Position numbers and translations under genes: made by a program. This document shows, one piece after another, positions 1 through 5,243 of a DNA stretch of 5,243 nt. Below the pieces are notes generated by a model. That model was not told where the DNA came from and ran no database searches. It saw only the letters and a list, made by a program, of their open reading frames with translations. How positions within the stretch are numbered: position 1 is the first letter of the stretch; each line of letters begins with the position of its first letter. This DNA is from Dehalococcoidia bacterium (GTDB taxonomy: Bacteria > Chloroflexota > Dehalococcoidia > JACQUA01). Location: assembly GCA_030689845.1 (NCBI GenBank), contig JAUYHV010000134.1:1-5243 (forward strand), written 5' to 3'.

Positions 1-751
1 TGCCATAGGCCTTCTCAAATGATATCCCCTCTCGCGCCAGTATATAGAAATGTACCGCCATAGTCCGGGACGGTGAGAAGACAGAAACCGGCATACGCAG
101 GGCTGAGCCTGCAGTTAATATAACAGCAGCTGTCTCCGCTACACAGCGCCCTATCCCCAGAATGATGCCGGTGGCGATGCCCGGGAGTGCTGACATTACT
201 ACTGCCCTTGTTATTGTCTGCCACTTGGTACCTCCAAGTGAAAAGCTTACCTCCCGATACATGTAAGGAACGGTGCGGATTGCCTCTTCTGAGGTGCGAA
301 TGATAGTAGGCAGAATCATAACTGCAAGGGTGAGCCCACCCGAAAGGATGGACCACCCCAATTTGAGATATATAACAAAGAAGATAAAGCCAAAAAGCCC
401 GTATACAATGGATGGAATACCTGCCAGCGACTCCGCGCTGAAGCGGATAATACGGGTTACTCTCCCCTCACGGGTGTACTCCGTCAGGTAAAATGCCGTC
501 CCGACGCCGAGGGGTGTTGCAACAACGATGGCTACTGCTGTCACCAGCAAAGTACCAACAATTGAAGATGAAATGCCACCGGAGCGTCCCATATCCCGCG
601 GAATCTCCGATAGGAATTGCCAGTTGAGCGTGGGCACGCCTTTCACCAAAATGTATATCATTATGTCCAAAAGAAGGACAATGACAAGAAGAGCGGCCGA
701 CCAAATCACTATTTTGGCTATCATCTGGGTGTTGCGTGCGCTGATTCTCAT
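1..751 (-). CDS. pstA: Phosphate ABC transporter permease PstA (3' end outside window)
   Basis: Second inner-membrane permease subunit of the PstSCAB importer; with PstC it forms the phosphate channel driven by PstB. The frame starts MRISARNTQM at 751 and stays open for 250 codons to the left edge, so the stop and probably the last 25-35 residues, including the final membrane helix, are missing. Visible are a first hydrophobic helix (about residues 11-35), the GVGTAFYLTEY segment (about 82-92), the permease block AGIPSIVYGLFGF (110-122), a helix around 138-150, and the cytoplasmic EAA-type coupling loop beginning SEEA at 154 and running through the LGGTKWQTI motif to GIILGIGR (196-203). The ATG lies 7 bases after the pstC stop, and GAGGT overlaps that stop only 4 bases before the ATG, so translation is probably coupled. 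The homology to PstC in the shared blocks confirms the family; PstA rather than a second PstC is inferred from position and the TEY motif. Confidence 0.95.
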   Translation of the reverse strand, partial: MRISARNTQMIAKIVIWSAALLVIVLLLDIMIYILVKGVPTLNWQFLSEIPRDMGRSGGISSSIVGTLLVTAVAIVVATPLGVGTAFYLTEYTREGRVTRIIRFSAESLAGIPSIVYGLFGFIFFVIYLKLGWSILSGGLTLAVMILPTIIRTSEEAIRTVPYMYREVSFSLGGTKWQTITRAVVMSALPGIATGIILGIGRCVAETAAVILTAGSALRMPVSVFSPSRTMAVHFYILAREGISFEKAYG

Positions 752-758
752 AGTGACC

Positions 759-1604
759 TCATCTTTTTCGAGCGGCGTACTGGGCAATAGAGTTCAGAAT
801 CATGATGATAATTAACAGTACGATGCCTGTGGCGAAAAGTGCCTCCCTGTGTTCGCCTGACGCATAACCCATTTCAATACCAATACTCGTGGTCAGTGTC
901 CTGGCAGGGTCAAGAATTGACAGAGGGATGGCCACGGCATTGCCCAGAACCATTATGACCGCCATGGTTTCGCCAATTGCCCGGCCGATACCCAGGATGA
1001 TGCCTGCCACAATTCCCGATTTGGCGGCGGGCATCAACACTGAACGTATCGTTTGCCAGTGTGTTGCACCCAAAGCAAAGGCCCCCTCTTTATAGAGACG
1101 GGGTAACGAAAGGAGAGAAACTTCTGAAATACTAATTACTGTCGGCAAAATCATGATGGCGAGAATGACAGAACCAGCAAGTATGCTTAACCCCGGTCCT
1201 CCCAGGTAATTCCGTATTATCGGTACAATGAATACCAATCCCCAGAACCCGTAAACCACAGACGGTATGCCTGCAAGCAACTGGATAGCGGGCCTGATTA
1301 AATTGCTGATTTTAGCCGGTGCAAACTCCGCCAGAAATATACTGCAGCAAAGGGCGACTGGAACTCCCAGGATTGCTGCTCCCAGGGTGACCGCTACAGA
1401 CCCGATAACCATCGGGAAAATACCAAATTCCCCATGGCTGGGAGACCATGTCATCCCAAACACAAAGTTAAAGATACCCACCCTGGCGATTATCGGCAGA
1501 CCTTCTATAAAAATAAAGACGGTTATAAGGGCCAGAACAGAGAGAGCTGAAAAGGCAATTATGAGAAACACAACCTCAGCAAATTTTTCGTTGAAACTCT
1601 TCAT
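759..1604 (-). CDS. pstC: Phosphate ABC transporter permease PstC
   Basis: First permease subunit of the phosphate importer, an integral inner-membrane protein that pairs with PstA. It is 281 residues, close to the usual PstC length of about 280-320. It shows a short cytoplasmic N-terminus, a strong first helix (about 11-34), a periplasmic stretch with the MTWSPSHGEFGIFPMVIGS segment typical of PstC (51-69), helices around 67-92, 106-130 and 139-158, the EAA-type loop from SEVS (160) through LGATHWQTI to GIILGIGRAIGETMAV (201-216), and a final helix at about 257-278 ending in basic residues. The start ATG overlaps the pstS stop as ATGA, which together with GGGAGGT inside the end of pstS fixes the start. 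Both the WSP segment and the GRAIGETMAV motif distinguish it from PstA. It ends 7 bases before pstA. Confidence 0.96.
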   Translation of the reverse strand: MKSFNEKFAEVVFLIIAFSALSVLALITVFIFIEGLPIIARVGIFNFVFGMTWSPSHGEFGIFPMVIGSVAVTLGAAILGVPVALCCSIFLAEFAPAKISNLIRPAIQLLAGIPSVVYGFWGLVFIVPIIRNYLGGPGLSILAGSVILAIMILPTVISISEVSLLSLPRLYKEGAFALGATHWQTIRSVLMPAAKSGIVAGIILGIGRAIGETMAVIMVLGNAVAIPLSILDPARTLTTSIGIEMGYASGEHREALFATGIVLLIIIMILNSIAQYAARKR

Positions 1605-2449
1605 TTCCCCACACCTCCCGCCGAGGGAACCAGTCCCTCGGTTGCCAGGATTTTCTGTCCCTCTTCAGACAGAGTGAAGTCTATAAATTGCTTGGATTGC
1701 CCTACGGGGTTGCTGCGGGCGATAAACAAAAATGGCCTGGAAAGGCCGTAACTGCCGTTAATCACATTTTCCCGTGTCGCCGGCACCCCTCCCAGTTCAA
1801 GGGCTTTCACTGTATCATCGACTAAGCCCAGGGATATGAACCCGATAGAATTAATATCGTCTGCAACTAATTGGCGTGTGGCCCCGTTCGAGTCCTGGAC
1901 CAGGGCTCTCGGGGTTATTCGATCCTTACCCATCACCAGGCTCTCGAAGGAACCACGCGTTCCAGAGCCTTCTTCACGAGTTATAACATGTATCTTTGAT
2001 TTTGAACCTCCGAGTTGACTCCAGCCTGTAACTTTGGCTGTGTATATATCCCGGACCTGATCTAAAGTGAGGTTTTGAATTGGATTGCCGGGGTTTATTA
2101 TTACTGCAAGTCCGTCTCTGGCGATTTCCACATTCCACAGACTTTTCTCCTCTCCTTTCAGGTCACGGGAGGACATACCGATGTCAGCAATGCCGGACTG
2201 GGTAGCCACTATACCTGCTGAAGACCCTCCTCCCTCAACGTCAATAAAGGCATCGGGATGCTGTATCATGTACTCTTCGGCTAATACCTCGGCAAACGGC
2301 TGCACCGAAGTGGAGCCGGCAACGATAAGGCCTGCCCCGGAGGTTTTACCGCAGGCAGATGTCAAGCCCACAGCAAGGATTAATATCCCCAAACAGACAG
2401 CCGCTCTGATTCGACTGAGCGACCTGTACTTCAAAGCCAGATGTTTCAT
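1601..2449 (-). CDS. pstS: Periplasmic/extracellular phosphate-binding lipoprotein PstS
   Basis: High-affinity phosphate receptor of the Pst importer, anchored on the outer face of the cytoplasmic membrane. The 282 residues begin with a basic N-region and a hydrophobic core (about 16-31) followed by a lipobox LTSAC, making Cys33 the likely lipidated N-terminus; this favours a Gram-positive-type or otherwise lipid-anchored protein over a soluble periplasmic one. Phosphate-binding family motifs are clear: AGSTSVQPFAE (44-54), EGGGSSAGI (72-80), IGMSSRDLK (90-98) and REEGSGTRGSFE (158-169), with the late SRPFLFIA block (237-244). The length is typical. The Shine-Dalgarno is weak (AAGG only 3 bases from the ATG), but no better in-frame start precedes the signal peptide. 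It follows phoU after a 41-base gap with no obvious terminator and overlaps pstC by 4 bases. Family paralogues bind other oxyanions, but phoU and pstB next door make phosphate by far the best call. Confidence 0.96.
   Translation of the reverse strand: MKHLALKYRSLSRIRAAVCLGILILAVGLTSACGKTSGAGLIVAGSTSVQPFAEVLAEEYMIQHPDAFIDVEGGGSSAGIVATQSGIADIGMSSRDLKGEEKSLWNVEIARDGLAVIINPGNPIQNLTLDQVRDIYTAKVTGWSQLGGSKSKIHVITREEGSGTRGSFESLVMGKDRITPRALVQDSNGATRQLVADDINSIGFISLGLVDDTVKALELGGVPATRENVINGSYGLSRPFLFIARSNPVGQSKQFIDFTLSEEGQKILATEGLVPSAGGVGK
1613..1619 (-). promoter_or_regulatory. Ribosome binding site for pstC, inside pstS
   Basis: GGGAGGT on the minus strand lies 8 bases before the pstC ATG and within the last codons of pstS. 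With the ATGA stop/start overlap it indicates translational coupling of the binding protein and the first permease. Confidence 0.75.
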
Positions 2450-2490
2450 GTACCTTACACTGAAGTGGTTTGATAGAGCCGTCGGTTCAG

Positions 2491-3159
2491 CTAATATTTT
2501 GAAACTCCAATTTCCTCCATTTTCCCGGTTACAACAAATACTACCCGTTCACATATGTTGGTCACCCTGTCAGCGCTGCGCTCCAGGTTATGGGTTACCC
2601 AGATAAGACGGGTTGCCCGTGTAATAGTCTTCGGGTCTTCGGCCATAAAGCTTAATAGCTCGCGAAAGACCTGGTCATAAAGTTGGTCTACCAAATCATC
2701 TTCGGAACTGATTGCCCTGGCCGCTTCGGCATCACGGTTTACGAAAGCATCCAGGGCGCGGCGCAGCATATCCACGGTATGGTCCGCCATACGAGGAATA
2801 TCAATCAGAGGTTTTAAGGGTGGTTCATCTCCAATCATTATCGCGATTTTGGCTATTCCCTCGGCATAGTCACCAATTCGCTCCACCTCAAATATGATAT
2901 AGAGCACAGCGACAATGATACGCAGGTCACTTGCCACGGGCTGCTGAGTGGCAATAAGTTGAATACACTTTTCCTCTATTTCAAACCTCTTGTGATTTAT
3001 CTTCTGGTCGTCTAAAATTACCTGCCGCGCCAGGTCCAGGTCTCTGTTCTTAAGTGCTTCAACCGAACGGAGAATAGCGTTGCTCGCCATGCTGCCCATA
3101 GTCACAATATCGTCCTGGATTTCCCTGAGTTTCCTGTGAAACGCGACTCTTATTTCCAT
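2491..3159 (-). CDS. phoU: Phosphate transport/signalling regulator PhoU
   Basis: Peripheral cytoplasmic protein that damps Pst transport and links it to the phosphate two-component sensor. It has the two repeated three-helix bundles of the family, each with its metal-binding helix motif: FEVERIGDYAEGI at about residues 90-102 and HNLERSADRVTNI at about 190-202. I place the start at the ATG at 3159, giving 222 residues; MEIRVAFHRKLREIQDDI matches the usual PhoU beginning, and this start lies 19 bases after the pstB stop. An upstream in-frame ATG at 3207 would give 238 residues and overlap pstB by 29 bases, but its extra 16 residues do not look like PhoU. Neither ATG has a strong Shine-Dalgarno, so the start is less certain than the identity. 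The gene sits second in the operon, before pstS, rather than last as in many bacteria. Confidence 0.95.
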   Translation of the reverse strand: MEIRVAFHRKLREIQDDIVTMGSMASNAILRSVEALKNRDLDLARQVILDDQKINHKRFEIEEKCIQLIATQQPVASDLRIIVAVLYIIFEVERIGDYAEGIAKIAIMIGDEPPLKPLIDIPRMADHTVDMLRRALDAFVNRDAEAARAISSEDDLVDQLYDQVFRELLSFMAEDPKTITRATRLIWVTHNLERSADRVTNICERVVFVVTGKMEEIGVSKY

Positions 3160-3178
3160 GTATGTCTTTTTGTAATCT

Positions 3179-3979
3179 TTATCCGAACCGGCCGGTAATA
3201 TAGTCATCGGTGCGTTTATCTTTAGGATTGGAAAAGAGTTGCGCAGTCGGGCTGTATTCGACCAATACTCCTGCCTTATCTTCTTCCATCATAATAAACG
3301 CTGACATGTCTGATATCCGTGCAGCCTGTTCCATGTTGTGAGTAACAATGACGATTGTATAATCCTGGGCCAGGTCTCGCATTAAGTCCTCAATTCTGAG
3401 TGTTGCATCCGGATCAAGGGCGCTGCATGGTTCGTCCATCAATATGACTTCGGGCCCCACAGCTAACACCCGGGCGATACACAGGAGTTGCTGCTGACCC
3501 GCGGAGAGAGATAGGGCAGGTTGCATTAAAATATCCTTTACTTCTTCCCACAGCCCTACCTGGCGTAAACTCTGCTCAACAATACCTTCAAGTTCGGCCG
3601 CGCGCTTAACTCCATGCTGTCTCGGGCCAAATGCAATATTATCAAGTACGGACATCGGGAAGGGATTAGGCTTCTGAAATACCATGCCTACTTTTTTTCT
3701 GAGTGCTACGACATCCGTATTCTTCTCATAAATAGAGGCGCCGTCGAGTTCGACTTTACCCTCAACCCTGACCCCGGGTATCAGGTCATTCATCCGATTG
3801 AATATTCGCAACAGAGTGGATTTTCCACAACCCGACGGGCCGATTATTGCCGTAATCGAACGATGGGGAATGCTAATGGTAATACCTCTAAGGGCCTGGA
3901 ACCTTCCATAGTACAGGTTTACCGCTTCTGTTTTCAGGTTGACTCCAGGGTTAGACTTTAATTTCAAGTCATCCATCAT
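3179..3979 (-). CDS. pstB: Phosphate ABC transporter ATP-binding protein PstB
   Basis: Cytoplasmic ATPase that powers phosphate import through PstC and PstA. The 266 residues carry all nucleotide-binding elements: Walker A GPSGCGKST (47-55), followed by the PstB-typical LLRIFNRMNDLIPG; Q-loop MVFQKPNPFPMS (99-110); ABC signature LSLSAGQQQ (156-164); Walker B VILMDEP (178-184) with D-loop SALD (186-189); and the switch histidine in VTHNMEQA (212-219). The C-terminal DDYITGRFG is also typical. The signature reads LSAGQ instead of LSGGQ, and QQQ is followed by LL rather than the common RL; the catalytic residues are intact, so activity is expected. An in-frame TGA immediately precedes the ATG at 3979, which rules out a longer protein; the next codon is also ATG. 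No clear Shine-Dalgarno lies upstream. It is the first transporter gene of the operon, preceded by a 299-base intergenic region. Confidence 0.97.
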   Translation of the reverse strand: MMDDLKLKSNPGVNLKTEAVNLYYGRFQALRGITISIPHRSITAIIGPSGCGKSTLLRIFNRMNDLIPGVRVEGKVELDGASIYEKNTDVVALRKKVGMVFQKPNPFPMSVLDNIAFGPRQHGVKRAAELEGIVEQSLRQVGLWEEVKDILMQPALSLSAGQQQLLCIARVLAVGPEVILMDEPCSALDPDATLRIEDLMRDLAQDYTIVIVTHNMEQAARISDMSAFIMMEEDKAGVLVEYSPTAQLFSNPKDKRTDDYITGRFG

Positions 3980-3989
3980 TCATTCTTGT

Positions 3990-4118
3990 TCACAGGCTCG
4001 GTATCACATTATTACCAATTGTCATGTTTGGCTCGTGGTAGATCCTGATAATCTTCAGTGGTGAGTGCCCTTGGGAGGACTCGTTGTTTAAAATATTATA
4101 AGCGAAGTTTTGTGTCAT
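3990..4118 (-). CDS. Possible 42-residue leader ORF upstream of pstB
   Basis: An ORF too short for usual gene calling begins ATG at 4118 and ends TGA at 3990, 10 bases before the pstB start and in a different frame. It begins MTQNFAYNILNNESSQ and ends MTIGNNVIPSL; there is no signal peptide, membrane helix or domain that I recognise. In favour: GGGGAGG lies 13 bases upstream of the ATG (a long but usable spacing), and the position just before a gene with no Shine-Dalgarno suggests re-initiation or coupling. Against: a near-consensus promoter has its -35 ending on the first base of this ATG and its -10 inside codons 7-8, so a transcript from that promoter would miss the start. It may be chance. 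No function is proposed. Confidence 0.3.
   Translation of the reverse strand: MTQNFAYNILNNESSQGHSPLKIIRIYHEPNMTIGNNVIPSL
4063..4082 (-). other. Imperfect dyad in the pstB leader
   Basis: Just downstream of the predicted pst transcription start, GAGT and ACTC arms enclose CCC/GGG-containing inner bases, giving an imperfect 20-base dyad. It could fold as a short 5' hairpin in the pstB leader or serve as a protein-binding site. It has bulges and a very small loop and is not a terminator, because no U-run follows in the minus direction. Confidence 0.25.
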
Positions 4119-4123
4119 ATCAA
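4095..4123 (-). promoter_or_regulatory. Sigma-A/sigma-70-type promoter for the pst operon
   Basis: On the minus strand TTGATA (4123-4118) and TATAAT (4100-4095) are separated by exactly 17 bases: five of six -35 matches and a perfect -10. Transcription would begin near 4088, leaving a leader of about 109 bases before pstB. I found no convincing PhoB/PhoP-type direct repeats at the -35, so regulation by phosphate is expected from the operon but not shown by a site here. Confidence 0.6.
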
Positions 4124-4127
4124 ACGA

Positions 4128-4206
4128 ATTTCCTCCCCTAAAACAAGTCTCGTTGCTCTTATCATGGGTAACCTGGAAAGTGGTATAACTATAGGGGACA
4201 GGAAAT
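4128..4206. repeat. Long-range inverted repeat in the divergent intergenic region
   Basis: The arm ATTTCCTCCCCTA (4128-4140) is the reverse complement of the arm at 4192-4206 except for two extra bases (AC at 4198-4199), giving 13 pairs as 7 plus 6 around a 2-base bulge. The intervening 51 bases contain a weaker inner stem, GTAACC with GGTATAAC, at about 4168-4189. In minus-strand RNA the right-hand stem strand contains GGGGAGG, the only strong Shine-Dalgarno-like sequence upstream of pstB, so folding would hide it. It could instead be a MITE-like insertion or a DNA operator. It resembles no riboswitch class I can name. Confidence 0.55.
4182..4189 (+). promoter_or_regulatory. Candidate extended -10 for the flavin oxidoreductase gene
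   Basis: TGGTATAAC fits an extended -10 (TGn followed by TATAAC). Position 17 bases upstream shows no -35 match (ATCATG), so only the extended element supports it. A start near 4196 would give a leader of about 83 bases. No other better-spaced pair was found between here and 4279. Confidence 0.3.
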
Positions 4207-4236
4207 CTTGTATTTGGTAATATTGAGCCATGGCCT

Positions 4237-4254
4237 TGAGATAAAGCTATCTTA
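4237..4254 (+). promoter_or_regulatory. Small hairpin or operator-like dyad before the oxidoreductase gene
   Basis: TGAGATA and TATCTTA form seven pairs, one of them G-U, around the loop AAGC, ending 7 bases before the Shine-Dalgarno region. There is no U-run, so it is not a terminator. It could be a regulator half-site pair or a leader hairpin; no family is assigned. Confidence 0.3.
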
Positions 4255-4261
4255 TCAAGAC

Positions 4262-4270
4262 AAAAGGAGA
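4262..4270 (+). promoter_or_regulatory. Ribosome binding site deciding the GTG start at 4279
   Basis: AAAAGGAGA, with GGAG at 4266-4269, lies 9 bases before the GTG at 4279. It decides this GTG over the internal ATGs, the first of which (4336) is within the conserved FMN-binding AMAPMG segment and so too late. Confidence 0.75.
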
Positions 4271-4278
4271 TAAATCAA

Positions 4279-5243
4279 GTGAAACTATTTGAGCCGGGTA
4301 AAATAGGTAATTTAAATATCAAAAACCGGATAGCCATGGCACCCATGGGGCTTGGCAGGATTGCGGAACCGGATGGGAGGTGGGGGGATAAAGTCCTGGA
4401 ATACTACGCCGCGCGGGCAAAAGGGGAAACGGGGTTAATAATCACTGGACTGGCCCCTGTAGAACGCATGTTGGAACCCATGTGGGCGACCCACCTGGAC
4501 CTTAGGAACCCCGTCCACCTTGAGGGCCTGAGCAAAATTGCGGAAGCAGTGCACTTCTTTGGCGCTAAAATATTCATCCAGCTTACCGCCGGGTTTGGAC
4601 GCGTGGTGAGAAACGCCGGGAAGTCCCAGCCAATTTCTGCTTCAGACGTACCCTGCTTTTTTCTTCCCCAGGTTAAAGCCAGGGAACTGACCACACAGGA
4701 GGTGGAAGGCATAATAACAGCCTTTGGCATTGCCGCCAGAAATGCCAGAGATGCAGGCATAGACGGGGTAGAACTGCACGGCCATGAAGGTTATTTACTT
4801 GACCAGTTCCAGACTGCATTGTGGAATAAGAGACAGGATAAATACGGCGGCAACCTGGCTGGAAGGCTGAAATTTCCCCTGGATGCTATTGCTGAAATAA
4901 AGAAAGAGGCCGGCAGGGACTTTCCGGTTATTTACCGCTATGGCATTGAACACCACCTTGATGGAGGGCGCCTGGTGCCTGAATCCCTTGAAATAGCAGT
5001 GCTCCTGGAAAAATCCGGAGCGGACGCCCTGCATGTAGATGCCGGCTGCTATGAAACCTCTTATTATCCTCATCCTTCAACCTACCAGCCCCCGGCTTTC
5101 ATGGTTGATATGGCCAGCGCTGTAAAAAAAGTTGTTGGAATACCGGTTATATCCGTAGGAAAGCTCTGGTACCCGGAACTGGCGGAAAAAACACTCCAGG
5201 ACGGCGACGCTGACTTCATTGCCCTGGGCCGGGGCCTGCTGTC
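4279..5243 (+). CDS. FMN-dependent NADH:flavin oxidoreductase, Old Yellow Enzyme/BaiCD-FadH-like (3' end outside window)
   Basis: TIM-barrel ene-reductase-type enzyme, expected to reduce an activated C=C bond with a reduced nicotinamide. The start is GTG with a good Shine-Dalgarno; 321 codons are open to the right edge. Visible family features: LFEPGKIGNLNIKNRIAMAP (3-22) and PMG for FMN binding; QLTAGFGR (101-108), where many relatives have a histidine in QLxHxGR; ELHGHEGYLLDQF (165-177), whose Tyr172 aligns with the catalytic tyrosine of 2,4-dienoyl-CoA reductase; NKRQDKYGGNLAGRLKFP (184-200); VIYRYG with Arg220, the expected FMN contact; HVDAGCYETSYYPHP (252-266); and a C-terminal phosphate-binding stretch ISVGKL to ADFIALGRGLL. 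The 4Fe-4S cysteines and second flavin/NAD domain of the roughly 650-residue members would lie beyond the edge, so long and single-domain forms cannot be separated. Substrate is unknown. It diverges from the pst operon with no evident functional tie. Confidence 0.92.
   Translation, partial: MKLFEPGKIGNLNIKNRIAMAPMGLGRIAEPDGRWGDKVLEYYAARAKGETGLIITGLAPVERMLEPMWATHLDLRNPVHLEGLSKIAEAVHFFGAKIFIQLTAGFGRVVRNAGKSQPISASDVPCFFLPQVKARELTTQEVEGIITAFGIAARNARDAGIDGVELHGHEGYLLDQFQTALWNKRQDKYGGNLAGRLKFPLDAIAEIKKEAGRDFPVIYRYGIEHHLDGGRLVPESLEIAVLLEKSGADALHVDAGCYETSYYPHPSTYQPPAFMVDMASAVKKVVGIPVISVGKLWYPELAEKTLQDGDADFIALGRGLL

Noticed and set aside
15..704. Minus-strand ORFs at 15-356 (113 codons) and 468-704 (78 codons)
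   Set aside because: They lie in another frame of pstA, whose true frame is open from 751 to the edge and carries the permease motifs; their translations have no permease character.
1267..1677. Plus-strand ORF of 136 codons opposite pstC
   Set aside because: Antisense to the strongly supported pstC; its composition reflects the complement of membrane helices.
2450..2490. Terminator or separate promoter between phoU and pstS
   Set aside because: Only a 5-base CTGAA/TTCAG pairing with a long loop and no U-run, and no spaced -35/-10 pair; read-through is more likely.
2085..2606. Plus-strand ORF of 173 codons opposite pstS
   Set aside because: Antisense shadow of pstS and the end of phoU, with no Shine-Dalgarno support and no recognisable domain.
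3614..3961. Plus-strand ORF of 115 codons opposite pstB
   Set aside because: Antisense shadow of pstB; no motif.
4128..4206. Known riboswitch or T-box leader
   Set aside because: The fold lacks recognisable conserved cores of the classes I could recall (T-box, c-di-GMP, SAM, fluoride, cobalamin), so it is kept only as an unassigned inverted repeat.
3980..4278. Pho box (PhoB or PhoP direct repeats)
   Set aside because: I looked for CTGTCAT-type and TTAACA-type spaced repeats near the pst promoter and saw no pair with proper spacing; isolated partial matches only.
4404..5073. Minus-strand ORFs at 4404-4760 and 4795-5073
   Set aside because: Antisense to the oxidoreductase frame, which is continuous and motif-rich.

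Overview
The window holds a complete-but-for-one-end high-affinity phosphate uptake operon on the minus strand, and the first part of a flavin oxidoreductase gene on the plus strand. The two are divergent and share a 299-base intergenic region (3980-4278). The organism looks like an anaerobic bacterium of moderate GC. Strong purine-rich Shine-Dalgarno sequences, a lipoprotein-type PstS and an Old Yellow Enzyme relative of the BaiCD/2,4-dienoyl-CoA reductase type fit an anaerobic Firmicute (Peptococcaceae-like) or a Chloroflexi/Dehalococcoidia relative. This is inference; there is no taxonomic marker in the window.

Minus strand, in transcription order: pstB (ATPase, 3979-3179), phoU (regulator, 3159-2491), pstS (phosphate-binding lipoprotein, 2449-1601), pstC (permease, 1604-759) and pstA (permease, from 751, running off the left edge). 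The genes are tightly packed: pstS and pstC overlap by 4 bases and pstC and pstA are 7 bases apart, so this is surely one operon. The order B-U-S-C-A differs from the familiar S-C-A-B-phoU order. PstS captures phosphate outside the membrane, PstC and PstA form the channel, PstB drives it with ATP, and PhoU restrains the transporter and reports phosphate status to a PhoR-type sensor that is not in this window. The pstA reading frame is open from 751 to the edge.

Intergenic region 3980-4278: on the minus strand there is a near-consensus sigma-A promoter (TTGATA, 17 bases, TATAAT) about 115 bases upstream of pstB. The same stretch also reads as a 42-codon ORF (4118-3990) that ends 10 bases before pstB. 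Upstream of it is a long-range inverted repeat (4128-4140 with 4192-4206) that would bury the only strong Shine-Dalgarno-like sequence of this leader in a 13-bp stem. pstB has no convincing ribosome binding site of its own, so a structured leader, or leader-ORF-coupled translation, is the most interesting hypothesis here. On the plus strand a possible extended -10 element, a small hairpin and a strong Shine-Dalgarno precede the oxidoreductase.

Plus strand, 4279 to the right edge: 321 codons of an FMN-dependent TIM-barrel oxidoreductase, cut off just before the place where an iron-sulfur cluster and a second flavin domain would appear if it is the long, two-flavin form. Nothing links it functionally to phosphate uptake. 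Apart from the leader hypothesis, the window is ordinary core-metabolism sequence, and no mobile element, RNA gene or CRISPR array was recognised.
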